A stretch of DNA of 64,000 bases. Origin: Bradyrhizobium sp. 195. Its GTDB lineage: Bacteria > Pseudomonadota > Alphaproteobacteria > Rhizobiales > Xanthobacteraceae. The stretch lies in assembly GCF_023101665.1 (NCBI RefSeq), contig NZ_CP082161.1:4898001-4962000 (forward strand), given 5' to 3'. Shown here piece after piece: positions 48,101 to 55,230 of this stretch. A program made the position numbers and the translations under genes. The notes under the pieces were generated by a model that saw nothing but the letters and a program-made list of their open reading frames with translations, ran no database searches and was not told the origin of the DNA. Position 1 is the stretch's first letter, and each line of letters begins with the position of its first letter.

Positions 48101-48373
48101 GGAGACCCCGAAGAAGGAGAAGCCGCGCACCACCTTGGATTTCGGCACCGTCAGCATTGCGGTCGCGAGCGGATAGGTGACCTGGTCCTCGATCACCTGT
48201 GGCGCCTGCCCCGAATACTCGGTGTAGACGATGACCTGCGTGTCGGAGAGGTCGGGGATGGCGTCGAGCGGCAGATGGACGAGCGCGTAGATTCCGGCGG
48301 CAGCGGCAAAGCCGGTGCCGAACAGCACCAGCAGCAGGTTGCGCGCCGACCAGGCGATGAGGCGGGCGATCAT
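45188..48373 (-). CDS. cusA: CusA-type heavy-metal efflux RND pump
   Basis: A 1061-aa proton-driven inner-membrane pump of the HME-RND family that exports Cu(I)/Ag(I) from the cell or periplasm. It begins with LDAIPDLSDTQVIVYTEYSG, characteristic of CusA. The proton-relay acidic residue is in GAMVDAAIVMIENAHKH. Twelve helices and two large periplasmic loops are present. It overlaps cusB by four bases. No outer-membrane partner (CusC) is encoded in the cassette, so it probably uses a TolC-like protein from elsewhere. Confidence 0.93.
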   Translation of the reverse strand: MIARLIAWSARNLLLVLFGTGFAAAAGIYALVHLPLDAIPDLSDTQVIVYTEYSGQAPQVIEDQVTYPLATAMLTVPKSKVVRGFSFFGVSFVYVIFEDGTDIYWARSRVLEFLNAATSRLPAGVTPTIGPDATGVGWVYQYAVMSKELNLADTRTIQDWNLKFALAKAEGVAEVASVGGFVKQYNVVLDAQRMRDLGITIQKIRDAIRASNADVGGRTVELSEFEYVIRGKGYLKSIDDLGNIVLKTDKGTPVLLRDVSRVELGPDERRGITELNGEGEVASGIVLQRFGMNALDVIENVKKRFKDIATSLPKSVEIVPVYDRSNLIYAAIDTLKHTLVEESVVVALVCVVFLLHVRSALVAILMLPVGVLMAFGAMKLLGIGSNIMSLGGIAIAIGAMVDAAIVMIENAHKHLERAEPNKSRIAILIEAASQVGPALFFSLLIITVSFMPIFTLESQEGRLFSPLAFTKTFAMAAAALLSVTLVPALMVIFVRGRIVPEHRNPLNRFLIWIYRPVIKGVLRAKTLVILLALAALAVTIWPARQLGTEFMPNLNEGTLLYMPTTLPGISVTKAAELMQTQDRIIKSFPEVESVYGKAGRASTSTDPAPTEMFETVVNLKPKEQWRPGLTTDGLIAQMDKALQFPGVSNAWTMPIKARIDMLSTGIRTPVGVKVIGTDLVEIDRLAKQIEQVLRVVPGTSSAYAERSIGGYYLEITPDRSALARYGIMVQDVQDTIATALGGQAVTTTVEGRQRFTVNMRYPRDLRDDPKKIASDVLVPMPAGGAVPLAEVATVQLARGPTSIRTENAQLATYIYVDIRDRDLGGYVAEAQRAVQASIQFPPGYYVVWSGQYEYLERAMARLKIVVPATLLIIFLLLYLNFRSVTDTMIVMLSLPFALVGGLWLMWWLGFNLSVAVAVGFIALAGVAAETGVVMLIYLNQALAELRERRAAEGWTLSRIDLREAIMEGAVERVRPKMMTVVAIMAGLLPIMWSTGTGSEIMQRIAVPMIGGMISSTLLTLIVIPAIFGLVKGFRLPPAGKPLPSAKSKAIVSKLLMPEPAK

Positions 48374-49812
48374 GGGCGCGCTCCCGTCGTGCCTGCCGCC
48401 TGGGCGGGTTGCGTACCCTCGGGCGCGGTAAACCCCTTCAGCGCGGCCTTCAGGTTGCTCTCGGCGTCGATCAGGAAATTGGCCGAGGTGACGACGGCCT
48501 CGCCCTCCGACACGCCTTGGGTCACCTCGACGAAGCCGCCGCCGCGACGGCCGAGCTTCACTTCACGCGGCTCGAAACGGCCCTCTCCCCTGTCGACCAG
48601 GACGGCCTGGCGGCTTCCGCTGTCGAGCACGGCGCTCTCCGCCACCGCCAGCACCGGTCCCGGCGTGCCGGCCTCGATCTCGGCATCGACGTACATCTCG
48701 GGCCGCAGCACCTCGTCGGGATTGGGCACCTCGACCCGGATCCGCGCGGTGCGCGTCGCGGCGTTGAGATGGGGATAGATCAGCGCCACCGTGCCGGCGA
48801 AGCTCTGGCCGGCGAACGCCCGCGGCCTGATGGTCACCTTCGTGCCGACGGCGACTTGCGGCAGATCGCGCTCCGCGACGTCGATGAGCACCCAGACCAG
48901 GCGGTGGTCCGCAATCCTGAACAACACGTCTCCGGGCCCGGCACGCATGCCGGGCACGACGTTGCGCTCCAGGATCTCGCCGTCCTGCGGTGCAAGCCAT
49001 GGAATCGAGAGCGAGATCTCTTTGGTGCGTTCGAGCTCCTTGATGGCCGCCTCCGGGGTCGCGAGGTTCTCCAGTCTGCGGCGTGCGCCCTTCAGTTCTT
49101 TTCCGGTCGCGCCGGCGTTGAAGGCCGACAGATATTCCGCCGCGGCGCTCGACAGCGCGGGGCTGTACACGTTCAGCAACGGTTGCCCCTTGTGAACGTG
49201 ATCGCCGGTCGTGACGTTGGCCACGCTCTCGACGAATCCCTCGAAGCGCAGCGCGACCACCGAGACGCGCCTCTCGTCCTCCTGAACGGTCCCTGGCGCG
49301 CGGATCAGGGTCGTGACGGGCCGCCGCACGACCGGCTCGGACCTGGCTCCTGTGCGCTGGATCTTGCCCAGCGAGAGCTTCACGGAGCCGTCGTCGGTGT
49401 CCTCGCCTTCGTAGACGGCGATGTAGTCCATCCCCATGGAATCCTTCTTCGGCACCGGCGAGGTGTCGGGCAGGCCCATCGGGTTGCGGTAGTAATTGAT
49501 CTTTCGCTCTGCCTTCGCGTCCGCCGCCTTGCTCTGCGCCGGCGCCTCCTCAGGTTCTTCGAAGCTGATATCGGCACCCGCTGGCACGGCGCGCCAGGCG
49601 CGCCCATCCGACGTCTTCTTGGGCTCAAGCGAATAGAACGGCTTCCCATCCGGATCCTGGTAGTAGATCGTCGCGCCGCCTTCGGCTGCTGCGGCGACCG
49701 ACGTCACGGCGCCGGCGAACGGATTCGCCCGCGGGATCGCGCCCGCGTAAAGGGCGGCGCCGGCCGCTGCGCACATCGCAGCGGCCGCACCTATGGTGAT
49801 GGCGCGCCTCAT
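48370..49812 (-). CDS. cusB: CusB-type periplasmic adaptor with metal-binding domains
   Basis: A 480-aa membrane-fusion protein linking the pump to the outer membrane. After an N-terminal anchor (AITIGAAAAMCAAAGAAL) come two short heavy-metal-binding units (YYQDPDGKPFYSLEPKK and YYRNPMGLPDTSPVPKKD), then the hairpin/lipoyl regions (HKGQPLLNVYSPAL, PQDGEILERNVVPGMRAGPG) and the barrel. The first metal unit lacks the PM motif, and the second keeps PMG with SMGMDY. It overlaps cusA and the FixH-like gene by four bases each. Confidence 0.92.
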   Translation of the reverse strand: MRRAITIGAAAAMCAAAGAALYAGAIPRANPFAGAVTSVAAAAEGGATIYYQDPDGKPFYSLEPKKTSDGRAWRAVPAGADISFEEPEEAPAQSKAADAKAERKINYYRNPMGLPDTSPVPKKDSMGMDYIAVYEGEDTDDGSVKLSLGKIQRTGARSEPVVRRPVTTLIRAPGTVQEDERRVSVVALRFEGFVESVANVTTGDHVHKGQPLLNVYSPALSSAAAEYLSAFNAGATGKELKGARRRLENLATPEAAIKELERTKEISLSIPWLAPQDGEILERNVVPGMRAGPGDVLFRIADHRLVWVLIDVAERDLPQVAVGTKVTIRPRAFAGQSFAGTVALIYPHLNAATRTARIRVEVPNPDEVLRPEMYVDAEIEAGTPGPVLAVAESAVLDSGSRQAVLVDRGEGRFEPREVKLGRRGGGFVEVTQGVSEGEAVVTSANFLIDAESNLKAALKGFTAPEGTQPAQAAGTTGARP

Positions 49813-50216
49813 TGCTTCGCCGTGACGACGAGCTTGTTTTCGACCGTGCCGGTCTCGCCCTGCACCTTGGCGCCGAGGGACAATTGCCAGCGGCCCGCCA
49901 TGCTGAAGTTGGCCTTGAACCGGTACGTCCCCGGCTCCGTCCCCGGCATCGAGGTCACCTTCGTGACCATCTCCTGCATGCCGTCCGGCGCCATGTCGAG
50001 CCGGGACGCGAATATGACCGCGTCCGGTACGGGTTTGCCGGTCTTCCTGTTCACCAGCCGCACCGTCACGACCTTCTCGGGGCCCGTCTGAACCGTCGGC
50101 TGGACGAGCTGGAATTCGTAATCCTTGATGTCGGCGAAGGCGAACTTCGGCGCTGCCGTAAGCGAAAGGCCGACCAGCGCGGCGGCCAGCCCGCGCGCAG
50201 CAGTGGAGATCCTCAT
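49809..50216 (-). CDS. FixH-like exported protein
   Basis: A 135-aa protein with a signal peptide (GLAAALVGLSLTAAPKFAFA) and a single beta-sandwich domain of the FixH/YtkA kind (TVRLVNRKTGKPVPDAVIFA, GTYRFKANFSMAGRWQL). In copper cassettes such proteins precede CusB. Its four-base overlap with cusB indicates one operon. Function unknown; a metal-delivery role is possible. Confidence 0.8.
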   Translation of the reverse strand: MRISTAARGLAAALVGLSLTAAPKFAFADIKDYEFQLVQPTVQTGPEKVVTVRLVNRKTGKPVPDAVIFASRLDMAPDGMQEMVTKVTSMPGTEPGTYRFKANFSMAGRWQLSLGAKVQGETGTVENKLVVTAKQ

Positions 50217-50311
50217 GATGTCTGTTCCTCGAAACGTCTGTTGAACCGCCGAAGCGGCATGCGAAATGCGCGCAATGGACGCGCGCCAGCGTTCCGGCGC
50301 CGCAGCGCCGG

Positions 50312-50668
50312 TCAGACGATCGATCGAGGGGGCTGGTCTGGAGGGGGGCGGGTCAGGCCGTCGGCAATCATGTCATCGAGCGGCCGCAGCAGCTCACGCA
50401 CGGGTTGCCTGATGCTTCCCGTTGCCGCCGACGGTCCGGTCTGGAGTACCTTCAACATGCAGATCGCGATGAGAGGACAGTCCTGGCATTGCTTGCTGTT
50501 CTGCTTGTCGGGGCAGCACGACATGTCATCCGGCATGTCTTGCGCGTCTGCCATCTGCATCGCGCCCATCGAATGTCCCGCCGCCGCCGGTGTCACCAGC
50601 GGCGCGACCGTCAGTCCCGCGGTCACAAGGACCGCGAGCAGGAACCTGAGGAAGCGGCGAGCATTCAT
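50312..50668 (-). CDS. Exported Cys-rich protein, paralogue of the gene at 63465
   Basis: A 118-aa protein with a signal peptide (LLAVLVTAGLTVAPLVTPAAA) and the cysteine-rich core DMSCCPDKQNSKQCQDCP followed by LIAICMLK. The same pattern (MPCCPDQTKSKTCDSCP) is found in the core-genome gene at 63465-63839. The Met-rich stretch MGAMQMADAQDMPDDM precedes the cysteines. Probably a periplasmic metal-binding protein; inferred. Confidence 0.75.
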   Translation of the reverse strand: MNARRFLRFLLAVLVTAGLTVAPLVTPAAAGHSMGAMQMADAQDMPDDMSCCPDKQNSKQCQDCPLIAICMLKVLQTGPSAATGSIRQPVRELLRPLDDMIADGLTRPPPDQPPRSIV

Positions 50669-50760
50669 GTGGTCACAGTCTCACAGGGGCGGAACGCTGG
50701 AAAGTGCCCCGGTTCACAAATGCGCGAGCCGGACGCCGTGGTGGTTAACCTTCTCAAGCG

Positions 50761-51258
50761 TCAGCCGATGACTTCCTTGCCGACGAAACGCATGAACGTC
50801 GTCCGACCTGCCGGTCCAAACTGTACGACCGCGTAAGGCTGCGGGTGTCCACCTTCCATCCCGGGCGATCCTACGGGCATGCCGGGTACGGCAAGCCCCA
50901 CAGCCTTCGGGCGCTCTGTCAGCAACCGCCGCACCGCCGACGCAGGGACGTGTCCCTCAAGGATGTAGCCGTCCACCTCTGCCGTGTGGCACGCGGCCAG
51001 ATCGGCCGGGACGCCAAGGCGTCTCCGGACGTTCGGGAGGTCGGAAGCATCCACCACCTGGACCGTGAATCCTGCGTCGCGCAGGTGTTGTACCCAGCCC
51101 GAGCAGCAGCCGCAGTTGGGATCCTTGTGGACCTTGATCATGGGTTCAGCGGCAACGGCGGGGCGGGCCGCTGCTCCAAGCGTCGCGGCAGCGATCAGGG
51201 CCAGAAAGGATCGTCGCGCAAAGCCGTCCATCTCGGCGCTTCGTTTTCGGTCGGTCAT
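50761..51258 (-). CDS. DUF411 metal-binding protein
   Basis: A 165-aa exported protein. A twin-arginine-like signal (FARRSFLALIAAATLGAAA) is followed by the DUF411 core: VHKDPNCGCCSGWVQHL with the CGCC site, LGVPADLAACHTAEVDGY and EGHVPASAVRRLL. DUF411 proteins (CopG-like in copper operons) are linked to copper resistance. The ATG at 51258 has AGAGGCG upstream. Confidence 0.88.
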   Translation of the reverse strand: MTDRKRSAEMDGFARRSFLALIAAATLGAAARPAVAAEPMIKVHKDPNCGCCSGWVQHLRDAGFTVQVVDASDLPNVRRRLGVPADLAACHTAEVDGYILEGHVPASAVRRLLTERPKAVGLAVPGMPVGSPGMEGGHPQPYAVVQFGPAGRTTFMRFVGKEVIG

Positions 51259-51350
51259 CGGACGCCTCTCCGTGATGAAGAAGGTAGAAGGATTGCGGAG
51301 CTTATCCGCGATCCCTCGATGGGCCAATCAGCGAACGTCGGCCACGAAAA

Positions 51351-51608
51351 CTAGCGGGATTTGGGTCCGCCGTGATAGCGCCATGGGGATTCACCGGCCA
51401 TCGGAGCGGTCACGGCCTCATACCCCAACGCTCCGCGATCATAGGCGAACGCCGCATACGGACTGCGCTGCGGGATGGTAGTTCTGGCTTGCGCGGGTTG
51501 CTTGGCCTCGTTTGGCCAATAGCTTCTGTCGGAAATCGTCGAGCCCGCCTGGGCACTGGCGGACAACGCCGCCAGAAGCGTGATTGCGAGAAGGCTTTTC
51601 GTCAACAT
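51351..51608 (-). CDS. Small exported hypothetical protein with a SigF-type promoter
   Basis: An 85-aa protein with a signal peptide (LLAITLLAALSASAQA) and a Tyr/Pro-rich mature part (SYWPNEAKQPAQ, PWRYHGGPKSR). No family recognised. A promoter of the GTAACC-N16-CGAA type lies upstream (51663-51688), so it is probably a target of the SigF encoded nearby. Confidence 0.7.
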   Translation of the reverse strand: MLTKSLLAITLLAALSASAQAGSTISDRSYWPNEAKQPAQARTTIPQRSPYAAFAYDRGALGYEAVTAPMAGESPWRYHGGPKSR

Positions 51609-51662
51609 GGTCCCGGCTCCATCATTTTGCTGAAGCGCATGCGTTGCGCTTCTAATGAGGAG

Positions 51663-51688
51663 TTCGGAGCCGATCGTCCGGCGGTTAC
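51663..51688 (-). promoter_or_regulatory. SigF-type ECF promoter (second copy)
   Basis: On the minus strand GTAACC (complement of 51683-51688) and CGAA (complement of 51663-51666) are separated by exactly 16 bp, the same pattern and spacing as in front of the sigma gene. It faces the 85-aa exported protein gene. Confidence 0.65.
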
Positions 51689-51714
51689 ACGCTCACGCCG
51701 ACGTGAGACGTCAG

Positions 51715-52356
51715 TTACCAGCGCAGCAGCCGCGGTCCCAGGATTGCGCCCGCGAGCGTGCACAGCACGATCGTGCCGCCGTACCAGAGCGCGACAAAGG
51801 GCAGCGAGTCGTCGGTGCAGTGAAGCGCATAGCCGATCGCACTCACGCCACCCGCGACAAGCCCGCTGAACGCGCCTGTGCGCACCAGGTTGGTCGGCGC
51901 CGCCTGTCGCACGGCCCAGATAACGACCGCGAAGGGAACGATCGCAATGATCGGAATGGAAATGAGGCATTCAAGCCAGTCTTTCCCCATCACCATCTCG
52001 TCCCAGTGCGAGCTGGGCGCCTGTCCAAGGCGGATGCCGGCAAGCAGCAGGATCGCCACGAACGGTAGCGCGGCGAGGCCAGCAGAGACTCTTCGCTCGC
52101 CTCCTGGACGGGCAAGCCGCGTCAAATAGACGGACGCCGCGCCTACCGTTCCGATCGCGAACGCGAGCTTCAGGAACAGGAAAATCGCGGCGCGAGGCGT
52201 CGTCAGGTCGCTACGGACGCCCAGCGCGAACAACGCGATCCCGATCGCAACGACGATTGCGACCGCAAGCGCGATGCCCACGTTCCGATCGACCAGCCGC
52301 CGATTGACCGGCTCGACGTTCGTGCTGAGTGCGGCGATCAGTTCGTCGGTCTTCAT
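51715..52356 (-). CDS. nrsF: NrsF (DUF1109) anti-sigma factor
   Basis: A 213-aa protein with six predicted membrane helices (for example IALAVAIVVAIGIALFALG and FVAILLLAGIRLG). The NrsF family holds ECF SigF at the membrane and releases it on heavy-metal stress. Seen conserved parts are MKTDELIAALSTNVEP and the cysteine-containing DWLECLI and ALHCTDDSLP. The ATG at 52356 overlaps the sigma gene by four bases (ATGA), as expected for a sigma/anti-sigma pair. Confidence 0.88.
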   Translation of the reverse strand: MKTDELIAALSTNVEPVNRRLVDRNVGIALAVAIVVAIGIALFALGVRSDLTTPRAAIFLFLKLAFAIGTVGAASVYLTRLARPGGERRVSAGLAALPFVAILLLAGIRLGQAPSSHWDEMVMGKDWLECLISIPIIAIVPFAVVIWAVRQAAPTNLVRTGAFSGLVAGGVSAIGYALHCTDDSLPFVALWYGGTIVLCTLAGAILGPRLLRW

Positions 52357-52916
52357 GTTTGCGCTCTCTGAGCGATCAACGTCGCCAAGGCCTTCAATCC
52401 ACGATGAATATTGACCTTCACGCTCGATTCCGAGATGCGGCACCGCCGTGCGGCTTCCGCTACGCTCAGGCCGTCGACCTTCACGGCCTCGATCGCGCAT
52501 GCCATCTTCTCGGGCAGCAGCTTCAGCAGACGCCGGAGGTCAAGGCTGCTCTCCACGCTGAGGTGATCGTCGCGCGCCGTGACTTCACTGGCTTCGTCGA
52601 TCGGCACATCGGCCATAAACGCCCGGTTCCGGCGGAGAAAATCGATCAGCTTGTAGCGCGCAATCGCGTGTAGCCACGGCGTCAACGGCTCTCCTGGATC
52701 GTATGTGTGTCGCTGGGTGTGAATGGCCAAGACGGCCTCCTGAACCAGATCCTCCGCCTCCGTTGCGCCTCGACCGATCCGCGCCAGCTTGCCTTTGTAG
52801 TAGGCACGCAAATGCCGGCTCAGCCGCCCAAGCAGCATGCGATGCGCGGCCGCGTCCCCGTCCTGACTGGCAAGCATGAGCGCCTTCAGCTCCATTTCCA
52901 CGGTCATGCTCGCCAT
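52353..52916 (-). CDS. sigF: ECF RNA polymerase sigma factor (SigF type)
   Basis: A 187-aa ECF sigma factor. Region 2 reads ATEAEDLVQEAVLAIHTQRH and LTPWLHAIARYKLIDFLRRN; region 4 reads LSVAEAARRCRISESSVKVN with the DNA-recognition helix. Partnering with NrsF and the metal genes points to control by copper or related metal stress. The start is 52916 or 52907 (an in-frame Met). Its own promoter carries the SigF motif, so it is autoregulated. Confidence 0.9.
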   Translation of the reverse strand: MASMTVEMELKALMLASQDGDAAAHRMLLGRLSRHLRAYYKGKLARIGRGATEAEDLVQEAVLAIHTQRHTYDPGEPLTPWLHAIARYKLIDFLRRNRAFMADVPIDEASEVTARDDHLSVESSLDLRRLLKLLPEKMACAIEAVKVDGLSVAEAARRCRISESSVKVNIHRGLKALATLIAQRAQT

Positions 52917-52927
52917 CTACACCTAAG

Positions 52928-52953
52928 TTCGATCGCGCGATCGTTTCGGTTAC
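52928..52953 (-). promoter_or_regulatory. SigF-type ECF promoter of the sigF-nrsF operon
   Basis: On the minus strand, GTAACC (complement of 52948-52953), 16 bp, then CGAA (complement of 52928-52931). This is the pattern I recall for Caulobacter SigF promoters. Only about 12 bp separate it from the sigF start, so the 5' leader is very short. Confidence 0.7.
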
Positions 52954-53166
52954 AGGCCGACTATCAAATTCTTGCAGATAAAATTCCGCGTTTACACCTT
53001 CGTACCCAGAGAAGGGGCGGCTACGCCGATTTCCGCTGCGGGCTTGGCCGCGGCTTCTTCGCGGCCGTTTCCTTTGATCGGCATCTCCCTCTGCCTGCCT
53101 TCCGCGGGTTCTTGGCCGGGTTGGCGTTCGCCGGCGCAGCTTTCCGGCCGCTCCACGTGAACCGCG

Positions 53167-54099
53167 TCACCTCGGCACGGCCACATACTTGTCCGGCGCC
53201 AGCCACAGGCCGGCGTCAAGCGGCGGCTTGATGTCGAACATCTCCGCGCCATTCCGGAAGTGGAAGACCCTGCGGACGCGGTAGGTCGACGGGTTCTGCG
53301 CGGCCGCCTCGTACTGATTGCGCGACAGCCAGAACCGCGTGCGGGCGTGCCCGTTGGTGGTCTTGATCTCGAGCAGCCGCTCCTCGCCGTTGCTCGGTTC
53401 GAAGGATCTGATGTCGTAGCCCCGATGGTCCTCGCCGCGATCGGCGGGCCAGTCCATCTCCTTGGCCAGGTCACGCCGGCCGGCCTGACACAGCCGGTCG
53501 AACTCGAACTTGAACACCATCTCCTCGCCCGCGCGTCCCAGGAAGCGGTTGAGCTCGTCCCTGGCCGCCGGGTCGTACTTGCCGACCAGGCGCCGCAGCG
53601 CCGGCTGAAGATCCTGCGGGTCCGAATTCAAAAACGCCGGCGGCGGCACCAGGGCCGGCCCTCCCGCCGAGGTGAAGCGCGGCTTCACCGATACCGCATC
53701 GATCAGGAGACTCGGATGCAGCCCCAATTGGGCCTCGACAGCCTCCACCAGGGAGTCCTGATAATTGTGGGCCGGCAGCAGGCCCGGGATCCAGGCGATC
53801 CCTAGCTCCTCCAAGACGGCCGACACGTTGCGAAGCTTCCACTCGATCGACTTCTCGGAGCGCCCCACTTCCAGCGCCAGGCGCCGGTACAGGTGGGCCT
53901 TGTTGATCTTGTCGCCGGCGCGCTCCCGCTCGAGCATCTGGAAGTAGCTCGCGACCACGATGGCGACCTGCTCAGCCGTCCAGTCGGTCCCCTTGGCTCC
54001 TGGCGCTACGCCCTCGGCGTCCACTGATCGCTTCCCCCTGCTCCCGCCGGGAATCCTACCAGGCAGCAGCCGATCCTCAAAATTCCGCAAATCGGGCAC
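53167..54099 (-). CDS. DUF3883 domain protein (nuclease-like, probable defence gene)
   Basis: A 310-aa protein. The N-terminal half has a conserved helical domain (TAEQVAIVVASYFQMLERER, INKAHLYRRLALEVGRSEKS, GLLPAHNYQDSLVEAVEAQL). The C-terminal third is the DUF3883 domain with RGEDHRGYDIRSFEPSNG, LLEIKTTNGHARTRFWLS and RNQYEAAAQNP, a PD-(D/E)XK-like pattern (D in HRGYDI, E and K in LLEIKTT). DUF3883 proteins occur in restriction and defence loci. The start is a GTG at 54099. It diverges from the exonuclease/L30 pair. Confidence 0.82.
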   Translation of the reverse strand: MPDLRNFEDRLLPGRIPGGSRGKRSVDAEGVAPGAKGTDWTAEQVAIVVASYFQMLERERAGDKINKAHLYRRLALEVGRSEKSIEWKLRNVSAVLEELGIAWIPGLLPAHNYQDSLVEAVEAQLGLHPSLLIDAVSVKPRFTSAGGPALVPPPAFLNSDPQDLQPALRRLVGKYDPAARDELNRFLGRAGEEMVFKFEFDRLCQAGRRDLAKEMDWPADRGEDHRGYDIRSFEPSNGEERLLEIKTTNGHARTRFWLSRNQYEAAAQNPSTYRVRRVFHFRNGAEMFDIKPPLDAGLWLAPDKYVAVPR

Positions 54100-54328
54100 G
54101 TCCCGGCGAACGGCTCAGGCTCATCGCCTGCGCATCCGTTGACGCATGATGTGAATCGCCGGCTGGACTCGAAAAATCACTCTTCGAAACTGCAACAAAA
54201 TAAGGGGTCTGTAGAAGCGATCGCGGGCTTTCTTTTGATGAAAGCCAGACCAAGGAAGATCGCGCTGCGCGCCACACGGGCGCGTGCTAGATTCCGCCCC
54301 CAGGTTTCTACGGTTCCCCAGGGATTCG

Positions 54329-55223
54329 ATGTTTCAGGACACCAGCAGCCTGGCCGCGATGGCCGAGGCCTTGAGCCAGTCGCCGGACTACCGCGTACTG
54401 CGGCGCCTGATGGCGCGCCTTCCGTTCACGCCGTCTTCGGACCAGGAGACTAAAACGGCGGTCATCCTGGACACCGAAACGACCGGCCTCGACGCGCAGC
54501 GGAACGAGATCATCGAATTGGGGATGGTGAAATTTGACTATACTCCCAACGGCAACATCGTCGGCGTGCGGGACACATTCTCGGCCTTCAACGAACCGAT
54601 CGATCCAATCCCCGCCGACATCACCGACTTGACCGGCATCAGCGATGAGTTAGTCGCCGGTCACCGCATCGACGCCGTAGCGGTGGAGAAATTCGTCGAT
54701 GACGCGGTCTTAATTATCGCGCATCACAGCCAATTCGACCGCGGGTTTGCCGAGCGATACTGGCCAGTGTTCGCGCAGAAGGCATGGGCCTGCAGCGCGA
54801 CCGAAATCGAGTGGCGCAAGTACGGCTTCGAGGGCGCCAAACTGGGCTATCTGCTGCACGGTGCCGGCTATTTCCACCAAGCCCATCGCGCCGTCGACGA
54901 TTGCAACGCCTTGCTCGAAATCCTAGCGTTCGAGCTGCCTACCATCGGCCGCCCAGCTCGCCCTGCTGCTGGAGAACGCGCGGAAGAGAACGGTTCGCGT
55001 GTGGGCGGAGCAATCGCCGTTCGAGCTCAAAAATCGCCTCAAAACCCGCGGCTATCGATGGAGCGACGGCAGCGACGGAAGACCCAGGAGTTGGTTCGTC
55101 GACGTCTGCGAAGCCGCCCTCGACGACGAAATCGCGTTTCTGAAAACGGAGATCTACCTGCGCGACGTCGAGCCGCGAACGCAGAGGCTGACCGCTTTCA
55201 CGCGGTTCTCGGCAAGGGTTTGA
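54329..55223 (+). CDS. DEDDh 3'-5' exonuclease (DnaQ type) with a C-terminal frameshift
   Basis: The DnaQ-type core is complete: Exo[10 protein letters not shown], Exo[13 protein letters not shown], Exo[13 protein letters not shown]. After FELPTIGR the reading frame breaks: continuing in phase gives Arg-rich sequence to 55300, whereas dropping one C at about 54952-54954 restores [17 protein letters not shown], then [16 protein letters not shown], a conserved C-terminal domain, ending at 55223. The joined protein would be 297 aa. The break is either a mutation, a sequencing error, or (less likely) recoding. It is followed after 7 bp by the L30-nuclease gene. The ATG at 54329 has AGGGA upstream. 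Confidence 0.8.
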
Positions 55224-55230
55224 GGACAGG

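Noticed and set aside
53021..53206. Lys/Arg-rich 61-codon frame near the DUF3883 gene
   Set aside because: It resembles an HU/histone-like tail, but it overlaps the DUF3883 3' end, has no ribosome site and no second supporting feature.
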